Shown: piece by piece, positions 8,411 to 19,800 of the stretch
How positions within the stretch are numbered: the first letter of the stretch is position 1
How the letters are laid out: the number at the start of each line of letters is the position of its first letter
Notes under the pieces: generated by a model
Told to the model about the DNA's origin: nothing
Database searches by the model: none
What the model saw: the letters and a program-made list of their open reading frames with translations, nothing else
Assembly (NCBI GenBank): GCA_934615235.1
Contig: CAKTTL010000019.1
Location: forward strand, 1-38,870
Source: an uncultured Clostridia bacterium
Lineage (GTDB): Bacteria > Bacillota > Clostridia > Christensenellales > Aristaeellaceae
DNA: 38,870 nt
Direction of reading: 5' to 3'
Program-made: the position numbers and the translations under genes

Positions 8411-11002
8411 ATGAAGCTCCACTTGCTGGAAAACAGAAAAATTTGCGGTTACACGACCTTTGGCACCTATTGGACCAAGGGCGAAGCCCGCCTGAATACA
8501 TTTACCCTCACCACGGCGGATGGCTGCCTACTGCCAATGCAAACGGAGATCGCCGCCCGCTGGCCGGACGGAAGCATCAAGTGGGCGCGCCACACTGCCG
8601 ATGCGAGGTTGATGGGTTCTACTGTTGAAGTGCTTCAGGGAAACGGTGCCCCGACAGACTCATCTATCTGTATTGAGGAAAAAGACGATGGTTGGTACAT
8701 TGATGCAGGAGCCGTTACTTTGACGGTTTGTAAGCCTGGAAGCAACTGCCTCGCACGCGATGTACGACTGGATAAACGGCTGCGCGTCAGCCGCATCACA
8801 CCGGTGTTTCTACTGGAGCGCCGCAGCGTTTGTCCGGAGGGGGAAGATATCCATGTGCGGCAAGGCCGCACGAAGGTGCGGGATGCTGTTATTGAAGCCG
8901 ATGGTCCGCTGGAATGCGTGGTGAAGTTCACTGGTTACTACGAGGACAGAGAAAAGCTGATGCCCTTTGTTATCCGTATGTATGTGGGATTGAATGCGCC
9001 AGATATACGCTTTGACCATACCTTCATCTACAGCGGCGTGGAGGAACGTGATTTTCTCAAGGGGATGGGGCTGCGTTTCCATGCGCCGCTGGAAGGCGCA
9101 AAGTACAACCATCATGTCAAGTTTGTGACGGATTACGGCGTGTTCCACGAGCCTGCGGTGCTGATGGAGGCGCGTATACCTCGGATCGGTTCCGGCATGA
9201 AGGAATGGCAGCTTCGCGGAGAAAATCTCTTCTTTGAAGCGGGCACACTGGAGGCGGATACGGCAGCGCATGTAGCGGATGATGTGCCTGCATGGAATCA
9301 TTTCGCCATGACTCAGCTGACAGCAGATTCTTTCTTGCTGCAGAAACGAACAAAACCAGGACGCTGTTTGCTGAACTGCTACCAGGGGCATCGCACAGAT
9401 GGCGCGATGGCGGTTTCGGGAGAGGACGGCGGCATTTTGCTGGCTCAGAAGGACTTCTGGCAGCGGTATCCGGCAGGGCTGGAGGTGGAAAGCCTCGCTT
9501 CGAACGAGTCGGCTTGCACCGTATGGTTCTACTCGCCTAAAGCGGCGGCGTATGATTTCCGCCACTACGATGACCGGGCATACCCTTATTCCAATTATGA
9601 GGGGTTTGAGAAATACGGTGCGTCAGCGGACGGCATTGCAACAACCAGTCAGTGCAGCCTGATGCTGGTAAACGAATACCCACAGGATGCAACGCTGACG
9701 GCATTCGCTGCTGCGACCCAGAAGAATGCGGTATATGTGGCTTCTGCAGAGGAATATCACAGAAAACGAGCTTTCGGGTATTGGAGTCTGCCGTGTACAG
9801 ACAATGAAGCAGAACGTTCTCTGGAGAGCGTGATGGCGGGAGCCATTTCCTTCTATCAGCAACAGATTGAACAGCGGCGCTGGTACGGTCTGTTCGATTA
9901 CGGCGACGTCATGCACTCCTATGACGCCTTCCGTCACACCTGGAAATACGACATCGGCGGCTGCGCCTGGCAGAATACTGAGCTGGTGCCGACCTACTGG
10001 CTGTGGCTGTATTTCCTGCGAACAGGAAGAGAGGATGTATTCTCCATGGCGGAAGCCATGAGCCGTCACTGTTCGGAGACGGATATTTATCATTTTGGTC
10101 CGATGAAGGGCATTGGCAGCCGGCACAATGTGCGTCATTGGGGCTGTTCCTGTAAGGAGCCGCGCATATCGATGGCGGGACATCATCGTCCCATGTTCTA
10201 TCTGACGGGCGATCGTCGCCTGGGCGATGTACTGGATGAGGTCGTCAGCGCGGCAGAGTCGCTGGATAACCTGTATTTCTACCATGATGATAAAGGAGAA
10301 TTCTCCAGGCCGAATGCCCGCACGGGCCCGGACTGGTCGTCTTTTGTGTCCGACTGGATGACCGATTATGAGCGGCACCTGAATGAAACGAGTCGAAGCA
10401 AAATAGAACGCGGCATTGATGATATCAGTAAAGCTCCCATGCGGCTGGGTTCTGGTCCTGCGTTCAATTTTGACGCAGCGACGGGCGGTATGGTCTACAT
10501 AGGTGAGTTCTGTCAGAATATCCACCTATCCATGTGCATGGGCGCTCCCCAGGTGTGGATGGAAACGGCGGACATGCTGGAACATGAACTTTTTCGAGAC
10601 ATGCTGACGGAATACGGTTGCGCTTACCTGATGACCGATGAGGAGCGGGAAGCAATTTATGGCGAATACGCCAAGGGAAAGCCTTACGGGATGCACTATG
10701 CGGCGTCGGCACTGGCCGCCTATAGTGCAGCCCGAACCGGTAATGCAGATCTGGCGCGCCGCGCCTGGGAGACCTTGCTGCTGGCAAACCCGCGTCGTTA
10801 CACCGATACGCCTTTTACAGGAGATGTGTATGCCATCACCCGTGAAGGATATGAACTGAAGGAGCATGACTGGATTTCCACCGGTTACGTATCCCAATGG
10901 TGTCTGAACATGATCGTTTGTCTGGACCTGATCCGTGAATATCTGCCTTCCATTGAGGAAGCAGACAGAATGGCATCGATCCCCGCTGTGATAGGAAAAT
11001 AA
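8411..11002 (+). CDS. YetA/PcRGLX-like protein, probable exo-rhamnogalacturonan lyase (PL26-like)
   Basis: This 863-residue protein resembles B. subtilis YetA and Penicillium exo-rhamnogalacturonan lyase PcRGLX: an N-terminal beta-barrel domain with the signature RWPDGSIKWARH, a central toroid-like helical region (about residues 400-760, including DIGGCAWQNTELVPTYWLWL and RHWGCSCKEPRISMAGHH) and a C-terminal part. The fungal enzyme releases unsaturated galacturonosyl-rhamnose from rhamnogalacturonan-I chain ends. No signal peptide is visible, so it should act in the cytoplasm. The ATG at 8411 lies 9 nt after GGAGG (8397-8401); the ATG at 8405 is only 3 nt away and less likely. The GH105 gene 13 nt downstream would process exactly this product. 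Family assignment is by recalled motifs; catalytic residues were not verified. Confidence 0.78.
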   Translation: MKLHLLENRKICGYTTFGTYWTKGEARLNTFTLTTADGCLLPMQTEIAARWPDGSIKWARHTADARLMGSTVEVLQGNGAPTDSSICIEEKDDGWYIDAGAVTLTVCKPGSNCLARDVRLDKRLRVSRITPVFLLERRSVCPEGEDIHVRQGRTKVRDAVIEADGPLECVVKFTGYYEDREKLMPFVIRMYVGLNAPDIRFDHTFIYSGVEERDFLKGMGLRFHAPLEGAKYNHHVKFVTDYGVFHEPAVLMEARIPRIGSGMKEWQLRGENLFFEAGTLEADTAAHVADDVPAWNHFAMTQLTADSFLLQKRTKPGRCLLNCYQGHRTDGAMAVSGEDGGILLAQKDFWQRYPAGLEVESLASNESACTVWFYSPKAAAYDFRHYDDRAYPYSNYEGFEKYGASADGIATTSQCSLMLVNEYPQDATLTAFAAATQKNAVYVASAEEYHRKRAFGYWSLPCTDNEAERSLESVMAGAISFYQQQIEQRRWYGLFDYGDVMHSYDAFRHTWKYDIGGCAWQNTELVPTYWLWLYFLRTGREDVFSMAEAMSRHCSETDIYHFGPMKGIGSRHNVRHWGCSCKEPRISMAGHHRPMFYLTGDRRLGDVLDEVVSAAESLDNLYFYHDDKGEFSRPNARTGPDWSSFVSDWMTDYERHLNETSRSKIERGIDDISKAPMRLGSGPAFNFDAATGGMVYIGEFCQNIHLSMCMGAPQVWMETADMLEHELFRDMLTEYGCAYLMTDEEREAIYGEYAKGKPYGMHYAASALAAYSAARTGNADLARRAWETLLLANPRRYTDTPFTGDVYAITREGYELKEHDWISTGYVSQWCLNMIVCLDLIREYLPSIEEADRMASIPAVIGK

Positions 11003-11015
11003 AAGGAGAAATGAC

Positions 11016-12116
11016 ATGATGAAACCTTTGGATTATGCCCGCGCGGCTTGTGATACCATGATGCGCCGTTACGCGGCTTCCGATCTGCCTCCCAAGCGTC
11101 ACTTCCATTATCATCAGGGCGTATTTCTTTCAGGTATGAACGAGACTTATATGCTCTGCGGCGAGGCAAAGTATTTTCAGTACATAAAGGATTGGGTGGA
11201 TTCCGTTTTTGACGCAGAGGGGAACATTTTCGAATACGCTCACGCTGATTTGGACGATATTCAGCCGGGAATTCTTCTTTTTCACATGTGGGACAGGACA
11301 AAGGATGTGCGCTATCTGCATTGCCTGAAATCTGTCTGGCAGGAGGTGCGGGACATTCCGCGCAATGCTGAGGGCGGTTTCTGGCACAAGGTCAACTTAC
11401 AGGATCAGATGTGGTTGGATGGTCTGTACATGTCAGGCCCGTTCATTTCCGAGTATGCGGCGCGCTACCATATGCCTCATATGGCGGATACCGTGGTGCA
11501 GCAGGCGCTGATGATGCAGGAAAAGACCCTTGACGGGCGTACCGGGTTGCTCTGCCATGCATGGGATGGCACAAAAGAAGCGGAATGGGCTGATCCCATG
11601 ACGGGACGTTCCGACGAATTCTGGGGGTGCGCGATGGGATGGGTTCCGGTAGCGCTGCTTGACGACCTAGACTTCCTGCCAGATGATATTAGCGGCCGAG
11701 AAGAATTGGCTGATATGTGTAAGAACCTGTTGATTGCGCTATGCCGCTATCAGAGTGAGGATGGCCGTTGGTATCAGGTAGTAGACAAAGGCGGTTGGCC
11801 GGGGAATTGGCTGGAGAACTCCTGCTCTTGCCTGTATGTATCAGGACTGTGTAAGGCCATGCGTAAGGGCTATCTGCCTGCTGAATATGGTAGTGCCGCA
11901 ATACGTGGTTATGACGGAGTTATTCGCTCTATTGGATGGGAAGGCGAGAACATCCAAATCGGCAACGTATGCATCGGCACCGGCGTGGGCGACTATGAGC
12001 ACTACTGTAATCGCCCCGTCAGCACCAACGATTTGCATGGGGTAGGCGCATTCCTGCTGATGTGCACAGAAATGCAGCGATGGCTGGACGCTAAAGAGAA
12101 AGAATCGTCCCGATAA
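11016..12116 (+). CDS. GH105 unsaturated rhamnogalacturonyl hydrolase (YteR/YesR-like)
   Basis: This 366-residue protein has the (alpha/alpha)6-barrel pattern of GH105. The conserved stretch DQMWLDGLYMSGPF carries Asp135, the counterpart of the general acid of YteR, and RSDEFWGCAMGW is another typical block. The family hydrates the double bond of unsaturated galacturonic acid at the non-reducing end left by a lyase, releasing rhamnose-containing product. Length is normal and there is no signal peptide, so it acts in the cytoplasm. Ribosome site AGGAG (11004-11008) serves ATG 11016; ATG 11019 is an equally spaced alternative. It follows the PL26-like lyase, whose product it should use. Confidence 0.9.
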   Translation: MMKPLDYARAACDTMMRRYAASDLPPKRHFHYHQGVFLSGMNETYMLCGEAKYFQYIKDWVDSVFDAEGNIFEYAHADLDDIQPGILLFHMWDRTKDVRYLHCLKSVWQEVRDIPRNAEGGFWHKVNLQDQMWLDGLYMSGPFISEYAARYHMPHMADTVVQQALMMQEKTLDGRTGLLCHAWDGTKEAEWADPMTGRSDEFWGCAMGWVPVALLDDLDFLPDDISGREELADMCKNLLIALCRYQSEDGRWYQVVDKGGWPGNWLENSCSCLYVSGLCKAMRKGYLPAEYGSAAIRGYDGVIRSIGWEGENIQIGNVCIGTGVGDYEHYCNRPVSTNDLHGVGAFLLMCTEMQRWLDAKEKESSR

Positions 12117-12152
12117 AGGATATAGCAATCGCGTATTGAGGAGAGATTATCT

Positions 12153-14537
12153 GTGGAAACGGATCGCATTTTATTTGCCTATAATTGGCGTTTTGCACTC
12201 ACGGAGGATGAGAGAGCCCTTCTTCCTGCTTATGATGATGCGGCTTGGCAGTCTGTGACACTTCCGCACGACTGGCAGATAGATCGTCCGCGCTCAGAAG
12301 ATGCGCCAGGAAAAGGCGCGCAGGGATTTTACCCGCGCGAACAAGTGGGCGTATATCGTCTGCGCTTTGCGGCCGACTCCGTTTGGCGCGGCAAGCAGGT
12401 GCGTATTCTATTTGACGCAGTACAGCGATTCAGCGAGGTCTGGCTCAACGGACAAAAGGTCGACGGGCATGCATCGGGATACATTCCCTTTCTGATAGAT
12501 ATTTCAGCTGCGCTGGATTTTTCCGGCGAGAACCTCCTTGCGGTGAAGGTGGACAACCGCACTGCTGCAGGGGAATACGCTGCATCCGGGGACCGCTGGT
12601 ATTCCGGCGCGGGTATCATACGAGATGTGTGGCTGCTGGTGGATGAGCCGACTCACCTGACCCATGACGGACTGCGCATCACATCCGCGCCCGTTCACAA
12701 GGGGCCAAGCGGCGATGTGCCGGATGTGGCAGGGATATGTTGCGATGAGGCAAAGTGTATTGTCACCTGCGAAGCAGAAGGCGATTTTATCGGTAAAACC
12801 GCTGTGCTGACCGTTACTTCCCCCGATGGCAGCGTCATTTTCAGCGAAGAAAAACCGGCAGAATGCCTGGTCTACTGGGAGTTCATCCTTCATAAGCCCA
12901 GACTCTGGTCGCCGGAGACACCTTTTCTCTATCGTGCAAAGGTGCAGTTGGGCAACGATGCCCTTGAAAGCGCTTTTGGCGTGCGCTCGGCTGTGTTTGA
13001 CGCTGAGGACGGATTTCTCCTCAATGGCGTGAAGACCAAACTCTGGGGCGTGAACCTGCATCATGACGGCGGCGCGGTGGGGGCGGCAGTGCCGCCAGAA
13101 ATCTGGGGGCGGCGCCTGAAAGCGCTCAAGCAGATGGGTGTAAACACGATTCGATGTGCACATCACCCTATGCCGGAGTATTTTTATCATTTACTGGACG
13201 AGATGGGCTTTTTGTGCATCGACGAACTGATAGATAAATGGGAAGGCTGCGGTATGTACTTTGACCGCACCTGGCATGAGCGTCATGACGACTTGGCATC
13301 CATGATCCGTCGAGACGCCAATCATCCGTCCATCATCCTGTGGAGCGTGGGAAACGAGATCAGTTACCAGTTTTCGGAAAAGTTTTACGTTTGCCTCAGA
13401 GAACTGGTAGATGCTACTCGAACGCTTGATCCTACCCGCGCGGTAACCTGCGTGCTGATTTCCTGCGTCCTCAAGGACTATAACGACATTACTCCTATGG
13501 GTGTGAAGCTTGCGGCGCTTAAGCGTTACGCTGATATGGTAGATGTGTTTTGCGGTAACTACATGGAGCACTACTACGAGAAAATGCGCGAATATGGTAT
13601 CCGTAAGCCAATTATTGGCACAGAGGTGCAGATGTTCTACCGCAAGGACGAACAGGCGCTCAATAACGTGCAGTTTACCCGTGAGAACCCTTACGCCATC
13701 GTAAAAAAGTATGATTGGGTGTGCGGCAGCATTCTTTGGGCAGGTGTGGATTACCTGGGGGAATCTACGATGTGGCCTCAGCGAGGCTGGACTGGAGATC
13801 CATTGGACTCCACCGGCGACTGGAAACTGCGGGCGTGGTATGTAGCTTCTCACTTTAAGACGGAACCATTGCTAAAGATTTGCGTGTATGATGAATCTGA
13901 ACCGTGGGACGGCGCGAGGGGCGCATGGGGATTTCCACAGATGCGTTCACACTGGAAGTTCCCTCATTTTGAGAAGATTTATCACGTAGCTGTGATAACC
14001 AACTGCGATAAAGTGCTGCTTTTTCAAAACAGTCAGACGATGCGCTATGGATTCCGCCGCAATGATGATGACGGCATGGTACATTTCTATCTGCCGTATA
14101 TCCCTGGCGTGCTGCGGGCAGAGGGATATATTGGGAAACTGAAGGTTGCCGAGGATATTCTCTACTCCGATCACGAAGCAGAGAATCTGATCGTAACGGT
14201 AGATCGGGATACGCTACCAGCCGATGGCCGTAGCGTGGCAATGATCGACATTGTTATCAATGACAGGCATGGACGTCGCTTCATGCTGGAGGAAAAGAGG
14301 GTGACGGTAAGGGAAGAAGGGGTGCCTGTTGAAATTCGCATGGATAATGGCAACGCATGGGATACCGAGCCTTTCCTGCGTACGGCATGCTCTACCTTTA
14401 ACGGACATATTTTAATAATCGTGAAGGCAGGTAAAACTCCTGGTGAAGTCAAGTTGACGCTGGAAGCGGAGGGGGACGAAAGAGAAATTAGGTTGCAGTT
14501 GCAGCATCCGGCACTCCGTGATAATCCTGCTTTTTAG
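12153..14537 (+). CDS. GH2 beta-galactosidase-type glycoside hydrolase
   Basis: This 794-residue enzyme has the GH2 order: sugar-binding jelly-roll (PHDWQIDRP near residue 40, then ENLLAVKVDNR), an immunoglobulin-like domain, a TIM barrel and C-terminal beta domains. The acid/base is Glu402 in WSVGNEIS and the nucleophile Glu491 in GTEVQMF. The start is a GTG at 12153 preceded by GAGGAGA. There is no signal peptide. In this context it probably trims beta-galactose side chains from imported rhamnogalacturonan-I oligosaccharides. GH2 also holds beta-glucuronidases and beta-mannosidases, so the substrate is an inference. It lies 36 nt after the GH105 gene in the same operon. Confidence 0.88.
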   Translation: METDRILFAYNWRFALTEDERALLPAYDDAAWQSVTLPHDWQIDRPRSEDAPGKGAQGFYPREQVGVYRLRFAADSVWRGKQVRILFDAVQRFSEVWLNGQKVDGHASGYIPFLIDISAALDFSGENLLAVKVDNRTAAGEYAASGDRWYSGAGIIRDVWLLVDEPTHLTHDGLRITSAPVHKGPSGDVPDVAGICCDEAKCIVTCEAEGDFIGKTAVLTVTSPDGSVIFSEEKPAECLVYWEFILHKPRLWSPETPFLYRAKVQLGNDALESAFGVRSAVFDAEDGFLLNGVKTKLWGVNLHHDGGAVGAAVPPEIWGRRLKALKQMGVNTIRCAHHPMPEYFYHLLDEMGFLCIDELIDKWEGCGMYFDRTWHERHDDLASMIRRDANHPSIILWSVGNEISYQFSEKFYVCLRELVDATRTLDPTRAVTCVLISCVLKDYNDITPMGVKLAALKRYADMVDVFCGNYMEHYYEKMREYGIRKPIIGTEVQMFYRKDEQALNNVQFTRENPYAIVKKYDWVCGSILWAGVDYLGESTMWPQRGWTGDPLDSTGDWKLRAWYVASHFKTEPLLKICVYDESEPWDGARGAWGFPQMRSHWKFPHFEKIYHVAVITNCDKVLLFQNSQTMRYGFRRNDDDGMVHFYLPYIPGVLRAEGYIGKLKVAEDILYSDHEAENLIVTVDRDTLPADGRSVAMIDIVINDRHGRRFMLEEKRVTVREEGVPVEIRMDNGNAWDTEPFLRTACSTFNGHILIIVKAGKTPGEVKLTLEAEGDEREIRLQLQHPALRDNPAF

Positions 14538-14611
14538 ATGAAGCACGTTTTAATTGAAAAAAAGAATTCGGGTTATTTCCCGCCATTGCCGACCAGAAAG
14601 GAAAATGGATT

Positions 14612-16840
14612 ATGAAATATAGCGTCAGCATCAAGCATTGCCAGCCTGCATCGTTGCATACTCTGGGGGATGATTTCACGGGCAGTTCCTGCCATGGAGA
14701 TACGCTCTCATTTAATAACTATTACATGGAGAAAAACGGCGCGCCCTTTTTTGCCGTATCAGGTGAATTTCATTACAGCCGAATGGATGACAGACGCTGG
14801 GAAGATGAAATCATCAAAATGCGCATGGGCGGCCTGAATATTATCGCAACCTACCTGTTCTGGAATCACATTGAAGAAGACGAAGGCGTTTTTGACTTCA
14901 GCGGCTGCAGAAATTTGCGAAAATTCGTTGAGCTTTGCGGCAAACATGGCATGTATGTGATTCTGCGTGTCGGTCCGTTTGATCATGGCGAGGCTCGCAA
15001 TGGCGGTCTCCCGGATTGGCTCTATGGAAAACCTTTTGAAGTTCGCCATACGAATGAGGGCTTCATGCGTTATGTACGCAGGCTCTATGGGAAAATCGGC
15101 GAACAGGTTCGCGGATTGTTCTTCAAAGACGGAGGCCCCGTTATTGCGGTTCAGCTGGATAATGAGTATATGCACTCTTCTGCCGCCTGGGAGATGACAA
15201 CCGGCATCTCCAACGAATGGATTTTCAGCGGCGACGAGGGCGAAAAGTACCTGATGGCGCTGCGTCAGGCCGCCCTGGATGCAGGGCTTATCCCGGCGTT
15301 CTTTACTGGCACAGCATGGGGCGGCGCGGCTTACTCCCCGCGGATCATACCGCTGTGGGGCGGCTATGCTTACTGGCCCTGGATTTTTTACAGCCATACG
15401 GGCGAACATCCTGCCACGCCGGGGTATGTCTATGAAGATTATCACCATGACGGCAGGCAGTATGCGGATGACTTTGCGCCGGCGTATGCGCCGTCCGAAC
15501 GCCCCTATGCCTGCTGCGAGATGGGCGGCGGCATGATGTGCTGTTATTATTACCGTTTTCAGCTGGATTACAAGAGTGTGGACGCTATGGCAAACGTCAA
15601 GCTGGGATCGGGTTGCAACTTCATCGGTTATTATATGTTTCAGGGAGGGACAAACCCACTTGGAAAACATGGCGCTTACTTGAATGAGAGTCAGGTGCCA
15701 AAGCGTTCCTATGATTATCAGGCCGCATTGGGAGAGTTCGGCCAGATCCGGGAATCCTACAGCCGCCTGAAGGCGATTCACTATTTTACGCAATCCTTTG
15801 GCGCCAGATTAGCGCCGATGGAAACGATATTGCCGGAGGGTGCATCCAAGATTGATCCGACGGATTTGGAGACGCTTCGCTTTGCGGTACGGACGGATGG
15901 TAAAAGCGGCTTTCTGTTCCTGAATAATTTTCAGGATCATCGGATTATGCCGGCCAAAGAGCGCAAGGAAATCAATATTGAAACAGACGATGTGAAAATT
16001 CAGTTCCTTGTTGATCTGGCTTCCAGCGAAAACGCCATTCTGCCCTTCAACTTCGATATGGACGGTATTCTTTTGCAGCAGGCAAATGCTCAGCCGGTAG
16101 CACGTACCACAGTGAAAGGACGCACAACCTACGTGTTTATGATCCCCGATGGGATACAGCCATCTTTCCGCTTCGAAGACACAGCACGGGTGACCGGCGA
16201 TATTCCTTTCTTTACCGTACGGAAGGATGGCGACGAGCTGGACGTCATGGCCTTGACAAGAGCGGAAGCGAATCGACTGTTTCTGCTTCATGACGGAAGC
16301 CTGCTTCTGTCGGAAGCCGCAGTGCTGGAGGATGAGCAGGAAACGCTTCGGCTGGAAACCACCGAAGCGAAAAATATGCTGCGCTGCTATCCTGCCGACA
16401 GGCTGGATAAAACAACCGCTGTTTTTGAAAAGACGGACGGCGTATGGGGCGTGTATCATGCTGCAGCGGAGGAAAAGGAAATTTCCATGCAGGTTGAAAA
16501 CGTCGCCCCGCACCGTTGGACGATCTCCCTGCCTGCAAATGTGCTGGACGGATTAAAGGACGCCCGACTGCAAATTCACTATCAGGGCGATATTGGTACA
16601 TTGTGGCTGAACGACGAGATGATCAGCGACAATTTCTGCAATGGCGACGTTTGGGAGGTTGGTTTGATGGAGCAGAAGGCGCGGCTGTCTTCTCCCATGG
16701 TATTGAATATCGCCCCACTTCGCGAGGGCGCCAGGGTTAACGTCGAATCGGCCATGGCCGCCCGAAATGAAGAGGTGCGGCAAATCGTCGCGCAACTCAA
16801 GGATGTCAAAGTCCAGCCGGTCTATGAAATCAAACTGTAA
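14612..16840 (+). CDS. GH35 beta-galactosidase
   Basis: This 742-residue protein begins its catalytic barrel with FFAVSGEFHYSR and ATYLFWNHIEEDEG, classic GH35 motifs. The acid/base is Glu185 in QLDNEYMH and the nucleophile Glu303 in CCEMGGGM. C-terminal beta domains follow, including a jelly-roll with LWLNDEMISDN. No signal peptide is visible. GH35 enzymes remove terminal beta-galactose, so it complements the upstream GH2 enzyme on galactan-type side chains. The ATG at 14612 has an AAAGGA site upstream. A 74-nt gap separates it from the GH2 gene; the next gene starts 12 nt after its stop. Confidence 0.92.
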   Translation: MKYSVSIKHCQPASLHTLGDDFTGSSCHGDTLSFNNYYMEKNGAPFFAVSGEFHYSRMDDRRWEDEIIKMRMGGLNIIATYLFWNHIEEDEGVFDFSGCRNLRKFVELCGKHGMYVILRVGPFDHGEARNGGLPDWLYGKPFEVRHTNEGFMRYVRRLYGKIGEQVRGLFFKDGGPVIAVQLDNEYMHSSAAWEMTTGISNEWIFSGDEGEKYLMALRQAALDAGLIPAFFTGTAWGGAAYSPRIIPLWGGYAYWPWIFYSHTGEHPATPGYVYEDYHHDGRQYADDFAPAYAPSERPYACCEMGGGMMCCYYYRFQLDYKSVDAMANVKLGSGCNFIGYYMFQGGTNPLGKHGAYLNESQVPKRSYDYQAALGEFGQIRESYSRLKAIHYFTQSFGARLAPMETILPEGASKIDPTDLETLRFAVRTDGKSGFLFLNNFQDHRIMPAKERKEINIETDDVKIQFLVDLASSENAILPFNFDMDGILLQQANAQPVARTTVKGRTTYVFMIPDGIQPSFRFEDTARVTGDIPFFTVRKDGDELDVMALTRAEANRLFLLHDGSLLLSEAAVLEDEQETLRLETTEAKNMLRCYPADRLDKTTAVFEKTDGVWGVYHAAAEEKEISMQVENVAPHRWTISLPANVLDGLKDARLQIHYQGDIGTLWLNDEMISDNFCNGDVWEVGLMEQKARLSSPMVLNIAPLREGARVNVESAMAARNEEVRQIVAQLKDVKVQPVYEIKL

Positions 16841-16852
16841 GGAGTGTTGCTC

Positions 16853-19800
16853 ATGAGCAAGGTATTGGTTTCGGAGCAGATTGTCACAATCCCTACCTAC
16901 CGCGCTTCCGCGCCGGAGAAGAACCCGCTGTTTATTGAGAAACGGGCATATCAGGGGTCTACGGGAAAGGTTTATCCGCTCCCTGTGACGGAGAAAATCA
17001 GCGATGTGAAAGAAGACGTGGCATATAAGGCGATTATTCTGGAGAATGAATATCTCCACGTTATGATTCTGCCGGAGCTTGGCGGGCGAATCCAGAGGGC
17101 CTACGATAAGACGAACGGATATGATTTCGTTTATTATAATCATGTTGTCAAACCAGCCCTTGTCGGTCTGGCAGGCCCGTGGGTCAGCGGAGGCATCGAA
17201 TTTAACTGGCCGCAACATCATCGTCCGTCTACCTTCATGCCCGTCGATTGCACTTTCACAGAAAACGCCGACGGCTCGGCTACCGTTATCCTCGGCGAAA
17301 CAGACCGAATCAACGGCACCAAGGGAAACGCATCCATCACGCTTTATCCGGACAAGGCATATATCGAGATCAAGGGGCGGCTGTTCAATCCGACGGATTA
17401 TCCGCAGACGTTCCTGTGGTGGGCAAACCCTGCGGTCAGCGTAAATGATGATACCTTCTCCGTCTTCCCTCCGGACGTGAACGCCGTAATGGATCATGGC
17501 AAGCGCGCCGTATCAACCTTTCCGATTGCAACGGGTGAATATTACAAGGCGGATTATTCTGCGGGCGTGGATATTTCGCGCTACAAGAATATCAAGGTGC
17601 CGACGTCCTATATGGCGGCTCACTCCGATTTTGATTTTGTGGGGAATTTTGACGAGGGTCGAGATGCCGGACTTCTTCATGTGGCAGACCACCATGTGTC
17701 GCCGGGTAAAAAGCAATGGACATGGGGATGCGGTGATTTTGGAAAAACCTGGGATAAGAACCTAACGGATGAAGACGGCCCCTATATTGAGCTGATGACG
17801 GGCGTTTATTGCGATAACCAGCCGGATTTTACCTGGCTCAAACCTCACGAGGAAAAGAATTTCGTTCAGTATTTCATGCCTTATAAATCAGTTGGCCGAG
17901 TGAATAACGCGACCAAGGAAGCAGTTATTGGAATTGATTTCCTGGATGAGAACGGCTGCGTGATTCCACCTGATCCCTTCGCTTATGGAAAGGCGGCAAA
18001 CGAAGCGATGCGCCGAAAGGCCGCAAAGGCGCGCATTAAGGTATATGCCAGCGGCGAATATCAGGACGCGCGGCTGCGAATCTGTGCCGGCGGAAAAGAA
18101 GTCTATTGCAAGACGATTACGCTCTCTCCGCGCAGCGCTTTTGTGGATACCCTTGCCTGTCCCGCGGATTATACCGCGACTGTGTGCGCCGCAGATGGCA
18201 GCGTGCTGTGCGAATACAGGGAGTATGTCAGAGAAAATCAGCCCATTCCGGAGCCCGCCGCTGCGCTGAAACAGCCGTGCGAAATCCAGTCGCTGGAAGA
18301 GCTGTATTTGGCGGGACAGCATTTGGAGCAGTATCGCCATGCAACCTATCTCCCCGCGGACTATTATCTGGAGGGTCTGCGCCGCGATCCAACCGATATC
18401 CGGCTGAATAACGCGTACGGCTTGTATCTGCTGCGCAACGCGCAGATAGAAGAAAGCGTTCCGTTCTTTGAAGCGGCCATTAAAAAGCAGACGTGGCGCA
18501 ATCCAAATCCATATTCGGGCGAAGGGTATTTTAACCTTGGACTGGCGCTGGAGATGCTGGATCGCCTGGAGCCGGCGTACGACGCGTTTTTCAAGGCGAC
18601 ATGGAGCGCCGAAACGGCAGGCGCCGCGTATCATCATCTTTCCTGTATCTGCGTTAAGCAGAAAAAACTGGCGCAGGCGCTAAAGTTTGCAGACGAAAGC
18701 CTGCTTCGCGGATGGCACGATATGAAAACCCGATCCCTGAAGGCGGCGATTCTTGCCGCGCTGCAAGAGGGGTCTTCAACTTTGGCGGATTTTGTAAAGG
18801 AGAGTCTTGCGATCGATCCGCTGTACTTTGGCGTGCTCTATCGTCAACAGGACCGGGATATCTGGCGCAGAACCATGGGCGGTCGGCTGGAAAATTATCT
18901 GAATCTGGCGTATGAGCTGATTGGCTTTGGCTTTTACAGAGATGCGCTGGAGGTGCTGGCGGATTGTCCGGTAGCGCAACCCATGCGCTTTTATGCGCAG
19001 GCATATACTGAAAAGCGTCTGGGCGGCTCTTCAGCACAGCGGTTCTGTGAAATGGGGGAAAACGCGAATTCTGATTATTGCTTCCCTAATCAGGTGATGG
19101 AATGCCTGATTCTGCAAGATGCGATTCGTACGCTGGAAGCCGCGGGAAAGGCCGCTCCGATGGCGAACTACTACCTTGGCGAGCTGCTGTATGACAAAAA
19201 GCAGTATGATCAGGCCGTTGCCTGTTGGGAAACCGCTATTGCAGCAAAACCCGATTTGGCGCTGGCGCATCGGAATCTGTCTATTGCGTATTTCAATCAT
19301 GGGGATAAAGCGCTGGCGCCAGCCCGAATTGCGGCGGCAGTGGCGCTTGAACCCACGAACAGCCGCTTCCTGCTGGAACAGGATCAGCTGCTCAAGCGAC
19401 TGGATACATCGGTTCGGGAACGGTTGGCCATTCTGGAAGCCCATCGTGAAATTCTTTCAAACCGCTATGCGCTGATGCTGGCGTATATCAGTCTCCTGAA
19501 CGCTGATGGGCAGCACGAGAAAGCCTATGAGCTACTGATGAATTATACTTTCCATGTGTGGGAGGGCGGCGAAGGCAAAGTGGCCGACGAGTATAAAAAA
19601 GCTCTGCTTGCTCTGGCGGAAAAGGCCCTGACGGAGGAGAAACCGGAGAGCGCCATTGAATTTGCGAAGCGTACGCTGAATTATCCTGTCAATCTGGGCG
19701 AAGGCAAACTGGAGAACGTACCGGACAACCGGGCGCATTATCTTATGGGCTGCGCATACGGCATGCTGGGAGACGCCGCTAAGGCGGAGAAATATTATCG